Shown: one piece after another, positions 41,641 through 54,689 of the stretch
How positions within the stretch are numbered: position 1 is the stretch's first letter
Layout: each line of letters begins with the position of its first letter
Source of the DNA: Morinoia aosen
Lineage: Eukaryota; Arthropoda; Malacostraca; Amphipoda; Talitridae
DNA length: 64,000 nt
Assembly (NCBI GenBank): GCA_030386875.1
Contig: CM059566.1
Span: 39,530,068-39,594,067, forward strand
Direction: 5' to 3'
The notes under the pieces: model-generated
The model's input: the letters and a program-made list of their open reading frames with translations, nothing else
What the model was told of the DNA's origin: nothing
Databases searched by the model: none
Program-made: the position numbers and the translations under genes

Positions 41641-44419
41641 CCACCCCCTTCCCTCCCTCGTTTGCCACTCTCACAACGCACAGAACGTTCTGAGCCTTCA
41701 CTAGCGTGTAAAACAAGGACTTTTGTACAGAATAAAGCAATAAAAACCAAAAAACAAACATTTCAGGGGTGTGGTACATGCACTTGCTGGTTGTCACTGC
41801 CTGCTGAGTGGACCTCTCCCCCTTCCCAACCCCATTTTCCTTCCTTACGATGCTCAGATCATTCTGTAAATATGACAGCTTGTGAAGTAAGCACATCTTT
41901 AGTGAATAAAGCAATAAAACTCAAACCAGGAATTATCTGGATTCAGGGTAGATGTTCCCCTCAACCCTTTTGATCTGACAATTTGAAAGAACATTTTTTT
42001 TGTAAGTTTTTTGTTAGAATAGTGTCACGCCTATCAAAATGAACTGATGCATTCCAGTTTCACCAAATTTTACATTCAAATTATTGAGATATTTATATGG
42101 CGTCTTGAGTAGCTGTCAGGCATTTAATATCCATCAAGAGCAGCATGAGGAAAGTTTCTGAGATGAAAATAGGCTAGTTTCATGCTATGTAATAAGAGGG
42201 AGATTATTACACAGACCAGTATTTATAAGTATGTTGTTTATAGACTTTCATTCATCACAGTGTGATGAATCCTTGTCTGTATTCTCATCATAGTCTGAGC
42301 TGGCATTCCAATCTTCTTCCTCTAGTAGTTTAGAAAGATCACTGAATTTAATTTGAGCTTCATTGTCATCTGCAAAAGAATGTGGAATGATAACATCAAT
42401 CTTTCTTAGGAAAATAGATTTAGATTTGTCATGAAAGAAATTGTTCAACTTGGCATAAAAGCTGTATTTATATAGAGATAATTGTTTCTCTTCAGTATTT
42501 GCACTTTCTTTGTAAAGATTTATATGGAAATTGTTAAAATATTCCCACACAATGATTTAAATCAGTTTTGTGGTATATTCTGTGAATAAATGAACAAAAA
42601 GTAAAATATGTGAGGAAGTTTATCAACTGCCTGGTAGCATCTGCAGTGCATCTTATAAATTGTCCATAAAAACATATGAAAAAAATGGTAATTACTAATG
42701 ATATGTACACGGTTATCTTTCTGAATGTTGCATGCAATAACTTCATTCTTATACAATACTGAATAATCACTGTGTATAGAGAAAATTACAAATTGAATAT
42801 CGAGTCAAAAAAGTGATGCCAACCTGTTGCGTCAGCGGTGGCAAGACTGTCCTTGCATCCTCAAAACAACACGCAGTTGCCTACTAGTCATTTCTTAGGA
42901 TAGAAAAGGGTTACTGCAGATGCCAGTTGTCCTACACTTACTACAAATGCTGTAGGAAACTAAAAACATGAAAAAAATGAGGTGGCTACTGGGATAGCCA
43001 GTTGGATTGAAAGGGTTAAAAGTCACTTAGTGTGCTTCTGTTGAGAAGCAACTGTAATTTGATTTTGTTTTTTTTCCATTCATAACAGTCCATAAAAGTT
43101 TCTCAACTAGCAAACATATTAAAAATTACAGAACATACTGTACAGACTAGGAAGTTGTAATGCCAAATAATAGAAAAATTCCAAAGCAGCTGAAGGCTCT
43201 CCAAAAAAGGAAGAGAAAAACCCCACTCACACTCACAGCTAGGCAGAGAAAAACATATAGACACTGCCCCCACCAAAAAGAATCATTGTAAAATTAGGAG
43301 CTCTACTCCAGTAACTGTGTCCCAACCAATTCATGCTGAACCAAAATATCCTTCCCTTCAAAAATAATTGCAGGACCTAATCCAAATCAAACAGCAGGTT
43401 CAAATGCAATCAAACTGTTGTCTTTAGCCGGAAAATAAAGTTGCGAGTGAGACGGTAGCATGTCTACCAGCACTCAGACTTACCTTCCTCACAGTCGTCC
43501 TCTCAGTTGGAGACCCGTGCCACCAGGTGCGACGCTCTCCCACTGTACGACTGTTCAGAGATGCGGCTGTCACCTCTCCCGCAGGAGCAAGGAGATCACT
43601 TCTAACAGTTGCCGGGCACTCTTACCTCGGAAAACTACGCAGCTTTCCCACTGCAGGAACTCTAATTTCTTTGCAAATTAGAGTTATTAGACAGCTCTAT
43701 CACAGCCTCATGGTAATACACAAAGGTGCAACTCAAATCCACTAATGTAAGCTCTGTCTTCTCTTTACCGCTATCGTTAGTACACTGGCCTCCCCGCTCG
43801 CTGCCATCTGGCAGCAGCGGAGAGATGACTGTCTTGCTCAGCCAGAGGGCATACCGTTGCAGCGCTCTCTTGCAGTGGCAAACACCACAACACCACACAA
43901 ACGAATGCTTGACAAAAGACCAGATGCTTCTTTTAAAGCCAACAACAATGAAAAAAATTCTCATGACATATCGAATGCTTCAGTTAAAGAATTGTCCTTG
44001 TCAATTATATCAAATCCTTCAGGAGATTGGTTTAACAAAAATTCCTTTAGTAGAAGTTAAGACGAAATTTTTAATAATCAAGAACTAAAGTAAACCAGAT
44101 AAGCTCTGCTGTAGAAAAGGAATCAGCCAAAAAAAAATCAGAATCTTTCAGAAAATACTGATAAAATGCCACAATCTACTAGGCACATTATTATGTCTTC
44201 TCTTCAACAGATGAGCATGTCAACCTTTCCAAACTTAATCCCTTCAAGGTGCAAAATTTATTAAACAAGATTTGTGGGCCTGTTGAGTAAGTAGACTTCA
44301 AAAGAGTAGAAAGTTTAATTATCAAAACAAAAACTTTGAAGCTAATTAATGATGTAACTGTAAAGAAGGAAAATTGTAACGTTGCTTTTTTGTACTAATT
44401 ATTTAAAATTTTTTTTCAG
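41641..44419. other. intergenic region upstream of TRAPPC6
   Basis: No gene can be supported. Two ~150-bp imperfect repeats lie at about 41650-41760 and 41810-41930, both ending in AATAAAGCAATAAAA. A GC-richer stretch at 43440-44060 has several short overlapping frames and could be old exon or transposon sequence. Confidence 0.45.
42248..42550 (-). CDS. unrecognised acidic-tailed ORF
   Basis: I do not recognise this 100-codon frame. The C-terminal ~40 residues are rich in Asp, Glu and Ser (KLLEEEDWNASSDYDEN), and the first 60 are aromatic and lysine-rich. Its composition is protein-like, and it could be a terminal exon or a relic of a transposon gene. There is no supporting splice evidence. 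Confidence 0.2.
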   Translation of the reverse strand: MWEYFNNFHINLYKESANTEEKQLSLYKYSFYAKLNNFFHDKSKSIFLRKIDVIIPHSFADDNEAQIKFSDLSKLLEEEDWNASSDYDENTDKDSSHCDE

Positions 44420-44449
44420 ATATTATTTGCTCATCAGATTGAATTCAAA

Positions 44450-47400
44450 ATGACTAAACTTGCCGAAGATGTAATTTTTGACTTTTTACACATGGAAGCA
44501 GTCAAATATGTCTATGATCAGAGCAACAATGAAAAACAGACTGAGGTAAGTATATTTACAAAGCTTCTCAGAAATGAACAAAAAACCTTAAATATTATCT
44601 ATATGCTGTCCTGCTGTTTTTCCTAATTTTATTAATTGTTGAAAGAAATAAATGATTGTTTATTCATTAAGTTCAACATTTTTGAGGTTTGGATGTAGAT
44701 GACAGAAACTGGTTTTGATTATTCACATTAGCTTCAGTACCTATTTATCATTCCCATAAGCATTTGCTACCAAGGAGATATATGACTACCTAGATAACAT
44801 TGATCCATATAGCCCAGTTATTGTATCTGTTGTATCACTTTGGCTTTTTCTTTGTGTGCCAGAAAATTTTTAGATGTGTAAGCAGTCTCTATTTTTGGCG
44901 AGTCAGACATTTTTTGGCCTGCTAGCTGTATTCAATTTTGAAATTCCCAGACATCTGTACAGTCTTCTCTGACACCTCCAATATCTTGCACTTCTTTGAT
45001 GTCACCTATCATTTGAAAAATATATAGGTGCATCTTGACCAACATTGTCTTGATTTTGCATTTACTGTCAAAAGTTCAAAATCAACTTTCATTTTTACTA
45101 TGTATCCAATCTCTAGTTTTACAATTTAATTTTTGATAGAAAATATTTCTACACAAACTATCATATTTTCAAGTTTAACCAAGTGCATTGTTTAAACTAT
45201 TTGTTACAAGCATGCAATCTTGAGCAAAGTATGATTTCTATTGTATTCTTTTCTGTTTTTAACTCAAGCTGTTTGATTTGACGGTTAGTGCAAAGTTTAT
45301 TTTATTGTGTATATTGTTTTTTTTACCCAGTCCCTCAATATCAAGCCATATGTGTACCAACAATAAGATTTCACTGTTGCGTATTGGTACACTCGTGTAT
45401 CAATACTGAACTTGAGCAGCAAAGATTTTTGCAACAATAGAATAAGTGCTACTACTGCATGTACAGGGAATGTGTTAAATAGATTGTGGTAGTGTTGAGA
45501 TCAGGTTTGTGCTATTTCAATGCCAACATTATTGATGAGAAAGTTTTGGAATTTTAATTAAATAAAAAATTAAAATTGTTAGAGATAATTGTGTTCATGA
45601 AACTGATACAACATACCTACTCCTGAACCTCTTCTCTCCAAATGATTTTGTCGATGTTATTGAGCTATTATTCAGAACCTAATTCCTAGTTAAATTTTGA
45701 ATAATGGAAGTTAAATGATTTCTTTTTCATTTTCTAGGATGAGGCAACATCAAAGCTTGAGCACATGGGATTTTCAACAGGTTACAGACTGGCAGACAGG
45801 TAAGACACTGCTAAGATATACTGTAAAGTGATTTTCAACAGTTTTTGTGTGTAATCGCAAAAATCATTAGTAATGATATACAGTATGAACGGTTAAACTT
45901 GTTTATAATGTGCTGTTTTCCTGGCAAGCATCTACAGATTTAATAGAAATTTTATCTCTGCTGTTTAGCCTTTAATGTATACCTCTTCTGGGATGGGTCG
46001 TCTTTGCTCGGTGTTTCTTACTAAAGTGTTGGTGGGCTTCATATATTGAGCCTTTGCTGATGTGCCTCCTGTTAATTTTACATCTTGTGCATCATAATTG
46101 TATCCACTTTTTCTCTCCTTCGTTATGAGAAAGAAAACTTCAGTAAAAGACCATATGGTAGCCTGGAAAGGAATGTGCTGTTTTATTTCAAACGGTAAAA
46201 TTGGTCTCATTTTGAAGTACTTATTCATTATTAGTTAGTGTTTTGATAATAGGACAATGCTGTTCATTACATTCTTATCAACAAATTAATTTTTTTGGAG
46301 CATTCATCTTCAATCTTTTTATTATTCAGATTGAGCAGGGAGAGTTTGCGGTTTAATGACGAGTTGGACCTGTTGAAGTATGTGTGCAAAGTTGTGTGGA
46401 GTGCAGTGTACCGTAAAGAGGTGGACAACCTGCGCACTAATCACCAGGGCTTCTATGTTCTTCATGACAATACATTCAGATTCTTCACTTCTATGTCCAG
46501 AAGTAAACAGTACCTGGAACAGGCTCCTAAGGTGCGTAAACAAGGCTCCAGAATATGTCTGTCTAATGGGTTGCTTTGTGATCAATGACTATGAAAAATG
46601 TGATGATAGACTTACCTGGTGAGAACACTTGCTTGTTAGAATGTGCTCTAAATGATGCAGTGAGCCCTGGCTAAGCAGAAAATTTGCTAGATAATCTAAT
46701 GAATATTGTTGGGTCAAATATATTCTGGTCAAGTTTATTATGGCATAGTAAAATTGGATCTAGGTGTCATTGTGTGAACAATGGCCAACTGAAATCTCTT
46801 CTTGCTGACAATGTAGAAACGGTTTAGTAAAAATTCATTATTTAACTCAGGAAATATAAGTAATTGTACTATGTAACAAGGTAATCAATGGCTCTTCATG
46901 TGCAAGATGCAGTATGCACTGTCACATAGCGTTCCTGTCACATATAAGTTGATATTTCTTAGCTTTCAATTTATTCAATACCTTCAGTTTTAATTTATTT
47001 CTTTTAGTATGTGATGGCTATAGAAAAAATGTTTAGGATAACCCGGGTGGGAAAATTAAATCTTCAGAGGCCAAAGTTCAGCATTTTAATAATAGTTAGT
47101 GAGAAAACTTGTCAAATGATGTGCAAATCTCAATCAGACTAGGAGTGAATTGGAAAACTCAGAATATTCTTAAGCTGAAACATATGTGACAGAAAATGAG
47201 CTGGAATGTAAGCCAAGTTTTAGGCATGAAGATTTAACTTTTGACTGTCCAAAATTTTTACTCACATTACCATCATTATCATCACTGCCCCCAATGGACT
47301 GGCATCAAGTGTTGTCACCGACATTGCAATAAGGACGGAACTCCCACCCGGCAGCGAAGAGAACTTAACACATTTGACTACGAATCAGGATAGAAATGAA

Positions 47401-48502
47401 GTATAGGAGCATTTTTGTTGTGTGCCGTATAAGAAGTGTAAAGCAATTGAAGATTAATTAATAAGTACTGCAAAAATATATTTTATTCAAATCAAGGCTC
47501 ATAGATATCATCTTGTATATCAGGTTAGTGCAAAAGTAATGCCCGATTTAAAGATCTTGGGTGAAAATGAATAAGCCAATGACTAAGGAAATATTAGTCA
47601 TTTAAATTCTCCCTTTCTTTCAATGACGTTATTCTGCTTTTCAACAGACTTATCTATCTTGCTTGTTATATCTAGCCTTGCTTATTATATTTGGTAGGTG
47701 TAGAATCCTAATATAAATCCAACTCTTTTTAAATCTTTTATCTGGTTGTTAACCTAAGTACCTAGCAAAATAAAATAGTAAGACCATTGCAGAATCCCTT
47801 TGGGGGGGGGGATACAACTATTGTATCTGTGGGAATTAGCTCTCCCAGGGAGAAACTCCGAGCTTCTGAGCAAGAGGAGTTAGGTAGGCCTCCTTTTTGT
47901 TGAAATAGGATGTTTTTTTTTTTTGTTTTGTTAAGGACCTTTATTTTTTGGATCACTGCTATCCTAAATAGGATGTTTTTTTTTTGTTTTGTTAAGGACC
48001 TTTATTTTTTGGATCACTGCTATCCTGTTACCCAGCATATGTGATTTTCTTTTACAACTTTTATCTTGTTTTGTAACCTTGCTTCTTGACACTGTTTCTA
48101 TGCAAACGGGATCCTGTACGGGAAAACCCTTTACGCATAGATTCTGGTTTCCCTATACTCCATACTAAATGGTGCCTTCATCCTTCCTCTCTTTAAACAT
48201 CTTTGTATTGGTAAGGGAGGCTAAAACTAATTTACAATCAATCAATCGAAATGTTCATTCTCACCAATACCTACATGAGCAATTTACCTAGCGTTAAATC
48301 GGCTGTGAACATGTTAAACCCAAGCAAAATAACACAGTAAGACTGTTGCAGAATGTTGATTTGTGAGATGTTGCAGTACCTGGCGTTCCCGTGCGGCGTG
48401 GTGCGAGGCGCTCTCGCCAACTTGGGCGTCCAGTGCGTCGTGACGGCTGAGGTGACGGCACTGCCTGCGTGCAAGTTCCAGGTCCAGGTGCAGCGTGGCT
48501 AG
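44450..48502 (+). CDS. TRAPPC6B: TRAPPC6 (BET3 family), subunit of the TRAPP vesicle-tethering complex
   Basis: Four coding exons splice to a 161-residue protein (human paralogues are 158-160): 44450-44545, 45738-45799, 46330-46531, 48377-48502 including the TAG. Introns are GT-AG with phases 0, 2 and 0. The product has the family signatures KLEHMGFSTGYRL, FNDELDLLKYVCK, VDNLRTNHQGFYVL, YLAFPCGVVRGALANLG and the final PACKFQVQV. TRAPPC6 pairs with TRAPPC3 in the core of TRAPP complexes, the GEF for Rab1-type GTPases in ER-Golgi traffic. An acceptor at 44417-44419 suggests an upstream 5' UTR exon outside my reach. Intron 3 contains a copy of the ~360-bp repeat. The match is strong by memory of the family, not by search. 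Confidence 0.95.
45968..46162 (-). CDS. protein-like ORF within TRAPPC6 intron 2, possible terminal exon
   Basis: On the minus strand a fair acceptor (TTCCTTTCCAG, ending 46163) precedes 64 codons ending in TAA. The sequence is protein-like (GYNYDAQDVKLTGG and PTNTLVRNTEQRRPI occur in it), hydrophobic at the start and polar at the end. I do not recognise it. It may be a small nested gene, or a retrocopied exon. No upstream exon was found. Confidence 0.3.
47786..48235. repeat. ~360-bp interspersed repeat, copy R1 (intron 3 of TRAPPC6)
   Basis: Shares with R2-R4 the blocks GATACAA.TATTGTATCT, AATTAGC.CTCCCAGG, TTAGGTAGGCCT, GTTAAGGACC and TTTCTATGC. It contains an extra ~61-bp tandem duplication (about 47905-48026). 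Confidence 0.8.
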
Positions 48503-48544
48503 CGCCGTCTTCTCCCTCCTCTGCTTCCTGGTCCTGCTGTTGGT

Positions 48545-48985
48545 GTGACATCTGGGTCTGCTGCTAGTGCTGGTGGTGTGACATCTGGGTCTGCTGTTAG
48601 TGCTGGTGGTGTTGCTGCTGGTGGTGTGACATCTGGGTCTGCTGCTAGTGCTAGTGGTGCTGCTGGTGCTAGTTCTGCTGGTTCTGTTTTTGCTAGTTAT
48701 ACTGGTGATGCTGCTGCTGCTGGTGCTAGTTCTACTGGTGCGACGTCTGGATCTGGTGCCGGTGTGACATCTGAGTCTGTCAGTACTGGTGGTGCTGCTG
48801 CTGTTGCTAGTCCTGCTGGTGTGACATCTGAGTCTGCTGCTGGTACTGCTGCTTGTTCTGCCGGTGGTGTTGGTTCTAGTCCGGTGGGTACTGTTTTTGC
48901 TGGTTCAGTTGTTTCTGGTGTTGGTGCTAGCACTGTTGCTGGTTCTGTTCATAGTCCTGCTGGATCTGCTACTTGTTATTAGTGA
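48545..48985 (+). repeat. GCTGGT/GTGTGACATCTG minisatellite after TRAPPC6
   Basis: Imperfect tandem copies of a ~30-40-bp unit built from GTGACATCTGGGTCTGCTGC and GCTGGTGGT. It opens 145 plus-strand codons of Ser/Ala/Gly/Thr/Val, but starts 43 bases after the TRAPPC6 stop, so it is best read as 3' UTR or intergenic repeat. Confidence 0.7.
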
Positions 48986-49149
48986 ATATTCAAAGTTGAC
49001 CGCTTTCATTCAAGACTTGGAATGTGATGTTCCTGTGAAGGCTTTGAAAAATATCTTATTAATTTTTTAACAAATATTGAAGCAACATGATGAAAGCTAT
49101 TGACTCGACATGATGAAAGCTATCGACTCACGCTGCGCAAGATTCAATT

Positions 49150-49512
49150 TCTTGCCCCCCTCAGGGGGATACAATTATTGTATCTATGGGAACTAGCGCT
49201 CCCAGGGGGACAATGTCAGGGCCCGAGCTGAGAGTTAGGTAGGCCTTCTTTTTTGTTGAAATAAAATGTTTTTGTTATGTTAAGGACCACCTTTTTTCGG
49301 TTCACTGCTGTCCTGTTCTTCATCACCTACTACTCTCCTCTTCAACTTTGGTCTTGTTTCATGATCTTCTTTCACAACTTACTGTTTCTATGCCTTTCTG
49401 CGTAGATTCCGCGTTCCCTTAACTCCATACTAAATGGTGCCTTCGTCCTTCCTCTCTTTGGATCGCATTTGTTGCTGGGTAGGGAGGCTAAAACTAACGA
49501 CTAATCTAATCA
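49150..49512. repeat. ~360-bp interspersed repeat, copy R2
   Basis: The most complete copy: CCCCTCAGGGGGATACAATT at one end, then the GGCCCGAGCTGAGAGTTAGG block, GTTAAGGACCACC, GTTCCCTTAACTCCATACTA and a CTAATCTAAT end. The first end contains a palindrome (GATACAATTATTGTATC). I see no tRNA-type promoter boxes, so it is not clearly a SINE. Confidence 0.8.
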
Positions 49513-50255
49513 ATTTCTTGCCCTGGGCTCGAAATTTTCTTAGAATATATCCTGCTATTCTCGATTTTAAGACAAGTTTGGGTATAATGGGTGTATGCCA
49601 CAGATGGATTTTCAGAGTGTTTCTGGGGACTGTATGTGATTTTAAATCCATGAAAAGTCGAATGCGGCTTAGATTATTTGTTATTGTTTGCTGGTTTTAG
49701 GTTGTGTGGTGCATATATTTGATCCAAATTATAACTAATTTGAGGATATTCTTATTGTTAATTTTTCTATAGGGTGATCAATTTCTGTGGAGTTCATAAG
49801 TCCTGCAATGCAGGAAATTCTGTTATGGAGATTTCAGAGCAAGATTCAAGACACGTGTTGTGCTTCCGTGTAAATTCAAGTTATCAGGTAGCAATCATTT
49901 TGATGTCAAACTTTTGGATGCAAGCTTAGTTTTTTTAGCGTGTGAATGCAAAATTAGTTAGCAAATTTTTCAGCTATCCTTGGAACATGTTGCTGTAATA
50001 GAAGCAAAATATTCAATGAACCCGAACTTCAAGAGCATCATCGTGTAGTTTCATACCCTGAAGAGTATTAAAGCTATTGTATTGCAGGTGTTGGACGTTC
50101 TTTTTAACATTTCGTCAGGACCCTTTGATGAAATACATTCCATTTGCTAAGTTTGTTTGTTGTTGTTTTGTTATAGACCTAGTTTTAGTTTACCTAAAAT
50201 TTTTCTACTTTTATTAACTTACTTATTTATGGGATAGAGAAAAGGTACACGTCAA
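49513..50255. other. noncoding spacer between R2 and R3
   Basis: No gene or recognisable element seen. Confidence 0.5.
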
Positions 50256-50630
50256 ACCCACTCAGGGGGATACAACTATTGTATCTATGGGGAATTAGCA
50301 CTCACAGGGGGAATGTATGAGGTCCCAAGCTAAAGGTTAGGTAGGCCTTAATTTTGTTGAAATAGAATAGGTTTTTTGTTATACCACGGACCATCTTTTT
50401 CGGTTCACTGCTTCATGTTTTTCTGCTCCTAGTACTTCTTTAACTTTTGCCTTCTTTCATAAACATATTTCTCAACTCACTGTTTCTATGCCCTTTGTGC
50501 ATAGATTCCGCATTCCCGTAGTCCATATAAATGCTGCCTTCGTCCTTCTTCCGTTTGGAATGCTTTTTGTTGGAACTTTTGGAACTTCTGTTGCGGTTTA
50601 GGAGGCTTAAACTAACCTCTAATCGAATCT
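50256..50630. repeat. ~360-bp interspersed repeat, copy R3
   Basis: Same block order as R2, more diverged. Confidence 0.78.
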
Positions 50631-52914
50631 GTTCGTCAAACTGAAGACCTGGAGGATATTGCTGTGCTCAAGAACGTTTTGACTAGCTCCTCTCTACGTA
50701 CTCATTTTTTTTTAGAGGGTTGTGTGTCATTGAGTGATGCACAAAATGTACATGAGTACACGTTCAGTCTTAGCAAAAATTTCAATTCTACAATAAACAG
50801 CAATAATTCAAAGCAAGTTGCGCAGCTGCAACATACCGTCTGTCTAATATCTGGGACTGTGCCCTCTGTGGGTTGTTTGAAAAGAATCTCTGGTTGCTTT
50901 CAGGAGAATATAATATATTTTGCCTGATATTTAGCCTAACTACAAAAATATAGATAAAGCCTAAAATCTACAATGCGAAGACGTGGACAAATGATCTAAG
51001 CCTTTCTCTCTCTTGACAGTAACATTTGATGTCCTAGATTTATCTTTTGATTGTGTTGGTTGATGGGCGGCCGTTGAAGGTAGACTTATTAATTAAAGTG
51101 TTTATTCATTTATATTAATTCATCAATATTGTCATTGTAAAAAATATCTTAGCAATGACTTAACAAGTAAAGAAGCAAAATAATGAAAACCATCGACTCA
51201 CGTTGCACAAGATTCGATTTCTTGCACCAGGCTCATAATTTCCTACTACAACAAGTTAGTAAAGACAAGCAGGTTTACGCTTTGGTATAATTGCAACCAT
51301 TGAACGCCAACTACAGTAAGCCCTTAAATAATACAAGTTGTATATTTGCATTGTGAGTGGATTTCCTTCTATTTAGTTGTAAATACGAGCGTGATATTGC
51401 ATGTACATATGACCAACTGATAATTTATGTGTAGAATTTTGTAAATAATACTTGAGTAATTTTTTTTGCGCAAATGGTTAATATTAATAACATTGATTTC
51501 TTTTTTTAACGTAGCCCTTTAATTTTTGATTTATAAAAAATGACGTCATGAAAGAACAAATTTTTCAGTGCTTGTATTAGCTTCTTATTCACATGAATTC
51601 CTATGTTTCGGTTCTAGGATTTTTGTAGTTGGTTAAATATTGTCCAGATTTCACTTTGTCAAGCCGTTTCCTACTCGCTAAAATTGAGCTTCTTTCGAGA
51701 TGTCAGAGAAATTTTTGTTCACAGAAAAGCAGATATGATTTTGCCTGATTATTCTCATTGTAACATGAAGCTTTTCCATTTCGTTATTTTTTAAACTTTC
51801 TCTTATTTTATTCTCGTTTCTCAAATATTGTCAATAACAAATAGGTTGTGAAACTGTTGGCTAATATATTACCATCATCATTTCCTGTTCTGAAGTTTCA
51901 GTAAACTACAAATTAGGATCCTGAATTAATTTTCTTCCGAGTAATCTCTGTTGCGGTTTTTGTCATGAATCTATTTAGTTCGAAGTTTGCCCATTTTCTT
52001 ACAACGTATGAGTCTTCAAAGATGTGTAATAATTGTTTGTTGTTCATGGTCATATTTGACTTATACCAACGTGTTTATATTAATGTAAACATTCTTGCAA
52101 CCATTTTTTTTCTGTGTGTAGTGTAGTGTAGTGTGGTGATTAGAAATATTATTTTGCTATTTTAACAGGTGCAGTTGTATATGATGTTTTGGAAAAGTTA
52201 CATGTTATATTTCCTTTTTGTTAATGTTAATCCCAGTAGCTTTTCACCATGATTTAAATCCGACAACAGGCTGAGATAACCCAACAATTTTTATTCTGCT
52301 CTCTTAGTTTCATGTCTATTCGAAAAATACTATTCGCTGCAATTCAATATTCATGGTTGGGTTTCCTTCATAGGGAGTGAGCATTTTTTTTACTATATAT
52401 ACTCTATTGTAATGTTCTTTGAATATCTCTGGTAAGCTCAGTAGGTCTAGTAATTATTTAAGAGACAGCGAACAAGCATGGCAAAATTTGTCAGATCCAT
52501 TAGTAGTGCAGATTATTTCAACTGCTCATGAATGGGTGCTTCACAATATTCATCATATTTTGATACCAAATGTGAAGTGTGAAAATCGCGTAACTGTAAT
52601 AAAAGTTACGATGAAAAGTAGATATTGCTTGAAAATAAACCTGTTGATCGCAAACTGGCATTCTACAAGCAGCATTTAACAAAAACTTGTCTAGAACTAT
52701 GAAACTTTTGTAAAATCTAGAATTGAAGGTGACATTAGTTTTGTAAATACAATGTGTCGTTTGAAGGATACTCTAACAGCCCCTAGCGCTACTGTCTTTG
52801 GAGTTCTGCCGTTTCTGGCAAAATTTGCCAAACTTTTTCATTGTCAAGGGTTTTGCAAAATTCTATATTATGAATGTGCTAAAATGACATTGAATGTGAA
52901 ATTAATGACCTAGT
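50631..52914. other. AT-rich intergenic region
   Basis: Nothing supportable as a gene. Short frames at 50664-50927 and 52419-52679 have no recognisable motif. Confidence 0.5.
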
Positions 52915-53280
52915 CGGTGACCCCTCAGGGGCATACAATTAATGTATCTATGGGAATTAGCGCTTCCAGGGGGACTATGTGAGGGCCCGAGCTGAGAGTC
53001 AGGTAGGCCTTCTTTTTGTTGAAATGAAATGTTTTTGTTATGTTAAGGATCACTTTTTTCGGTTCACTGCTGTCCTGTTTTTCAGCACAAATTGATTCCT
53101 TCTTCAACTTCTTGTTTCATAATCTTCTTTCCCAACTTTCTGTTTCTATGCCCTTTCTGCGTAGATTACGCGTTTCCTCAACTCCATGCTAGATGGTGCC
53201 TTCCTCCTTCTTCCCTTTAGATCGCATTTGTTGATGTGGGTAGGGAGACTAAAACTAACGACTAATCTAATCTAACCTAG
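52915..53280. repeat. ~360-bp interspersed repeat, copy R4
   Basis: Very close to R2, including the GGGCCCGAGCTGAGAGT block and the TAATCTAATCTAA end. Confidence 0.8.
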
Positions 53281-53699
53281 TTGGTGAAAGTTTCTATCGG
53301 GATTTAAATTTACTCTTCCTTTCCTCTCTAAACGTAGGCTATTGCTAAGTAATTTTCCTAAGTCCCTTTGTTTTCTTAATATTTTCTCTTTGCGCTAGAC
53401 AATTATTATAACACTGACTGCACTGCAATGACGTGCTGTATTGTGTGAATTTTGTTTCAATTTCTGCTTTGAAATAGCCATGTTGCTCGAACAGATTTCA
53501 AAACAAAACAGTAATTCAATCGTGTAACATCGAATTTTGAAATGAATTTTTAGCTAAACTGACATCCATTGTAGTCTAATATTTTTGACAGGGAAGAGTT
53601 ATAGAATTATTTTAAACGTCAGTATTTCCACAAATACCTTGCATGATGTGCTAAACGGAATTGTTTCAGTGCATCTTGATGCTTGACAATATTGGTTTC

Positions 53700-53862
53700 T
53701 ACTTCTTCAATTTTTATCTTGTTTCGTAAACTTCTTCAACTTACGGTTTTTATGCCCCATCTGCATAGATTCCGCGTTCCCTTATCTCCTTACTAAATAG
53801 AGCCTTCCTCTTTTCGGAACGCTGTTTTTGCGGTTAAGGAGGCTTAAACTGACATCTAATCT
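53700..53862. repeat. partial copy R5 of the ~360-bp repeat
   Basis: Only the second half is present (from the CTTGTTTCGTAAACTTCTTC block to the GACATCTAATC end). Confidence 0.7.
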
Positions 53863-54689
53863 TGGAAATATTCAAGAGAAGGTTGAATTTTTCTCGATGT
53901 ATGCAATGGTCGGCCATCAGCGTGTCCTACCTTAGAGGATTCTGAGCAGCTGCTCGACAGATGCACTCGTCGTGATGACCACTTCTGGAATTCACTTCTA
54001 ATTTTTTTTTCCTCATTCACTGCCTTCAACTCCTGAAAAGCTAACCACAGAGGAATCTGCGAAGAGTGATATCCTTCATTCATAAAATTGTCTGCGCTAC
54101 GTAAGTGGTGCAGTTTGAGTTTACGGGAGCAATTCATAATTCTCCAAGTGATGTTATTTCTGTACATGTTTTCTATAGTCCGTAATGAAGGATCCCTCGG
54201 CTCCACTGTCTTGTGATCGCCTTTAGAGTGACTGTGAAGCCTTTAGCTAATATAATAAACAACAATAATAAACTATTACGATTATTTACTTTTCCATTTC
54301 ATTAAATTGACTCCTTTTAGGTATTATTGTCAAGGTCAATATTTTAGCCTGGAGTAACTCGAGTTCCTAGCACAAGTGTTGATAATATTTTGAGGGCGAT
54401 TACCAAATCATGAGTTCAATTGACTATATTGCTTGAATGTTATTTGTTATAGTAATAAAATTGTTTCTATAGAAACGTTTCATAGAAAACTTGAATTTTA
54501 AAGCATACTTTATTTTTCAGGTTAATAATAATTCATGACCGAATCAAAATTAAACAGTACTTGAACTGTTTCTCACATAGTATTTGTTATCGTTTGTCAA
54601 ACGAACTCGGTTGTGTTTGAAAACGTCTGAAGGTTGTGACGGAATTTTTGAACGATCACTAAAATTATCCTTGAATAGTTTTCTTTAAA

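Noticed and set aside
49150-49512. tRNA-derived SINE call for the ~360-bp repeat
   Set aside because: I could not find credible A and B boxes on either strand, so only a repeat family is claimed.
53856-54206. 116-codon minus-strand frame
   Set aside because: Protein-like in places but overlaps repeat R5, lacks splice context and matches nothing I recognise.
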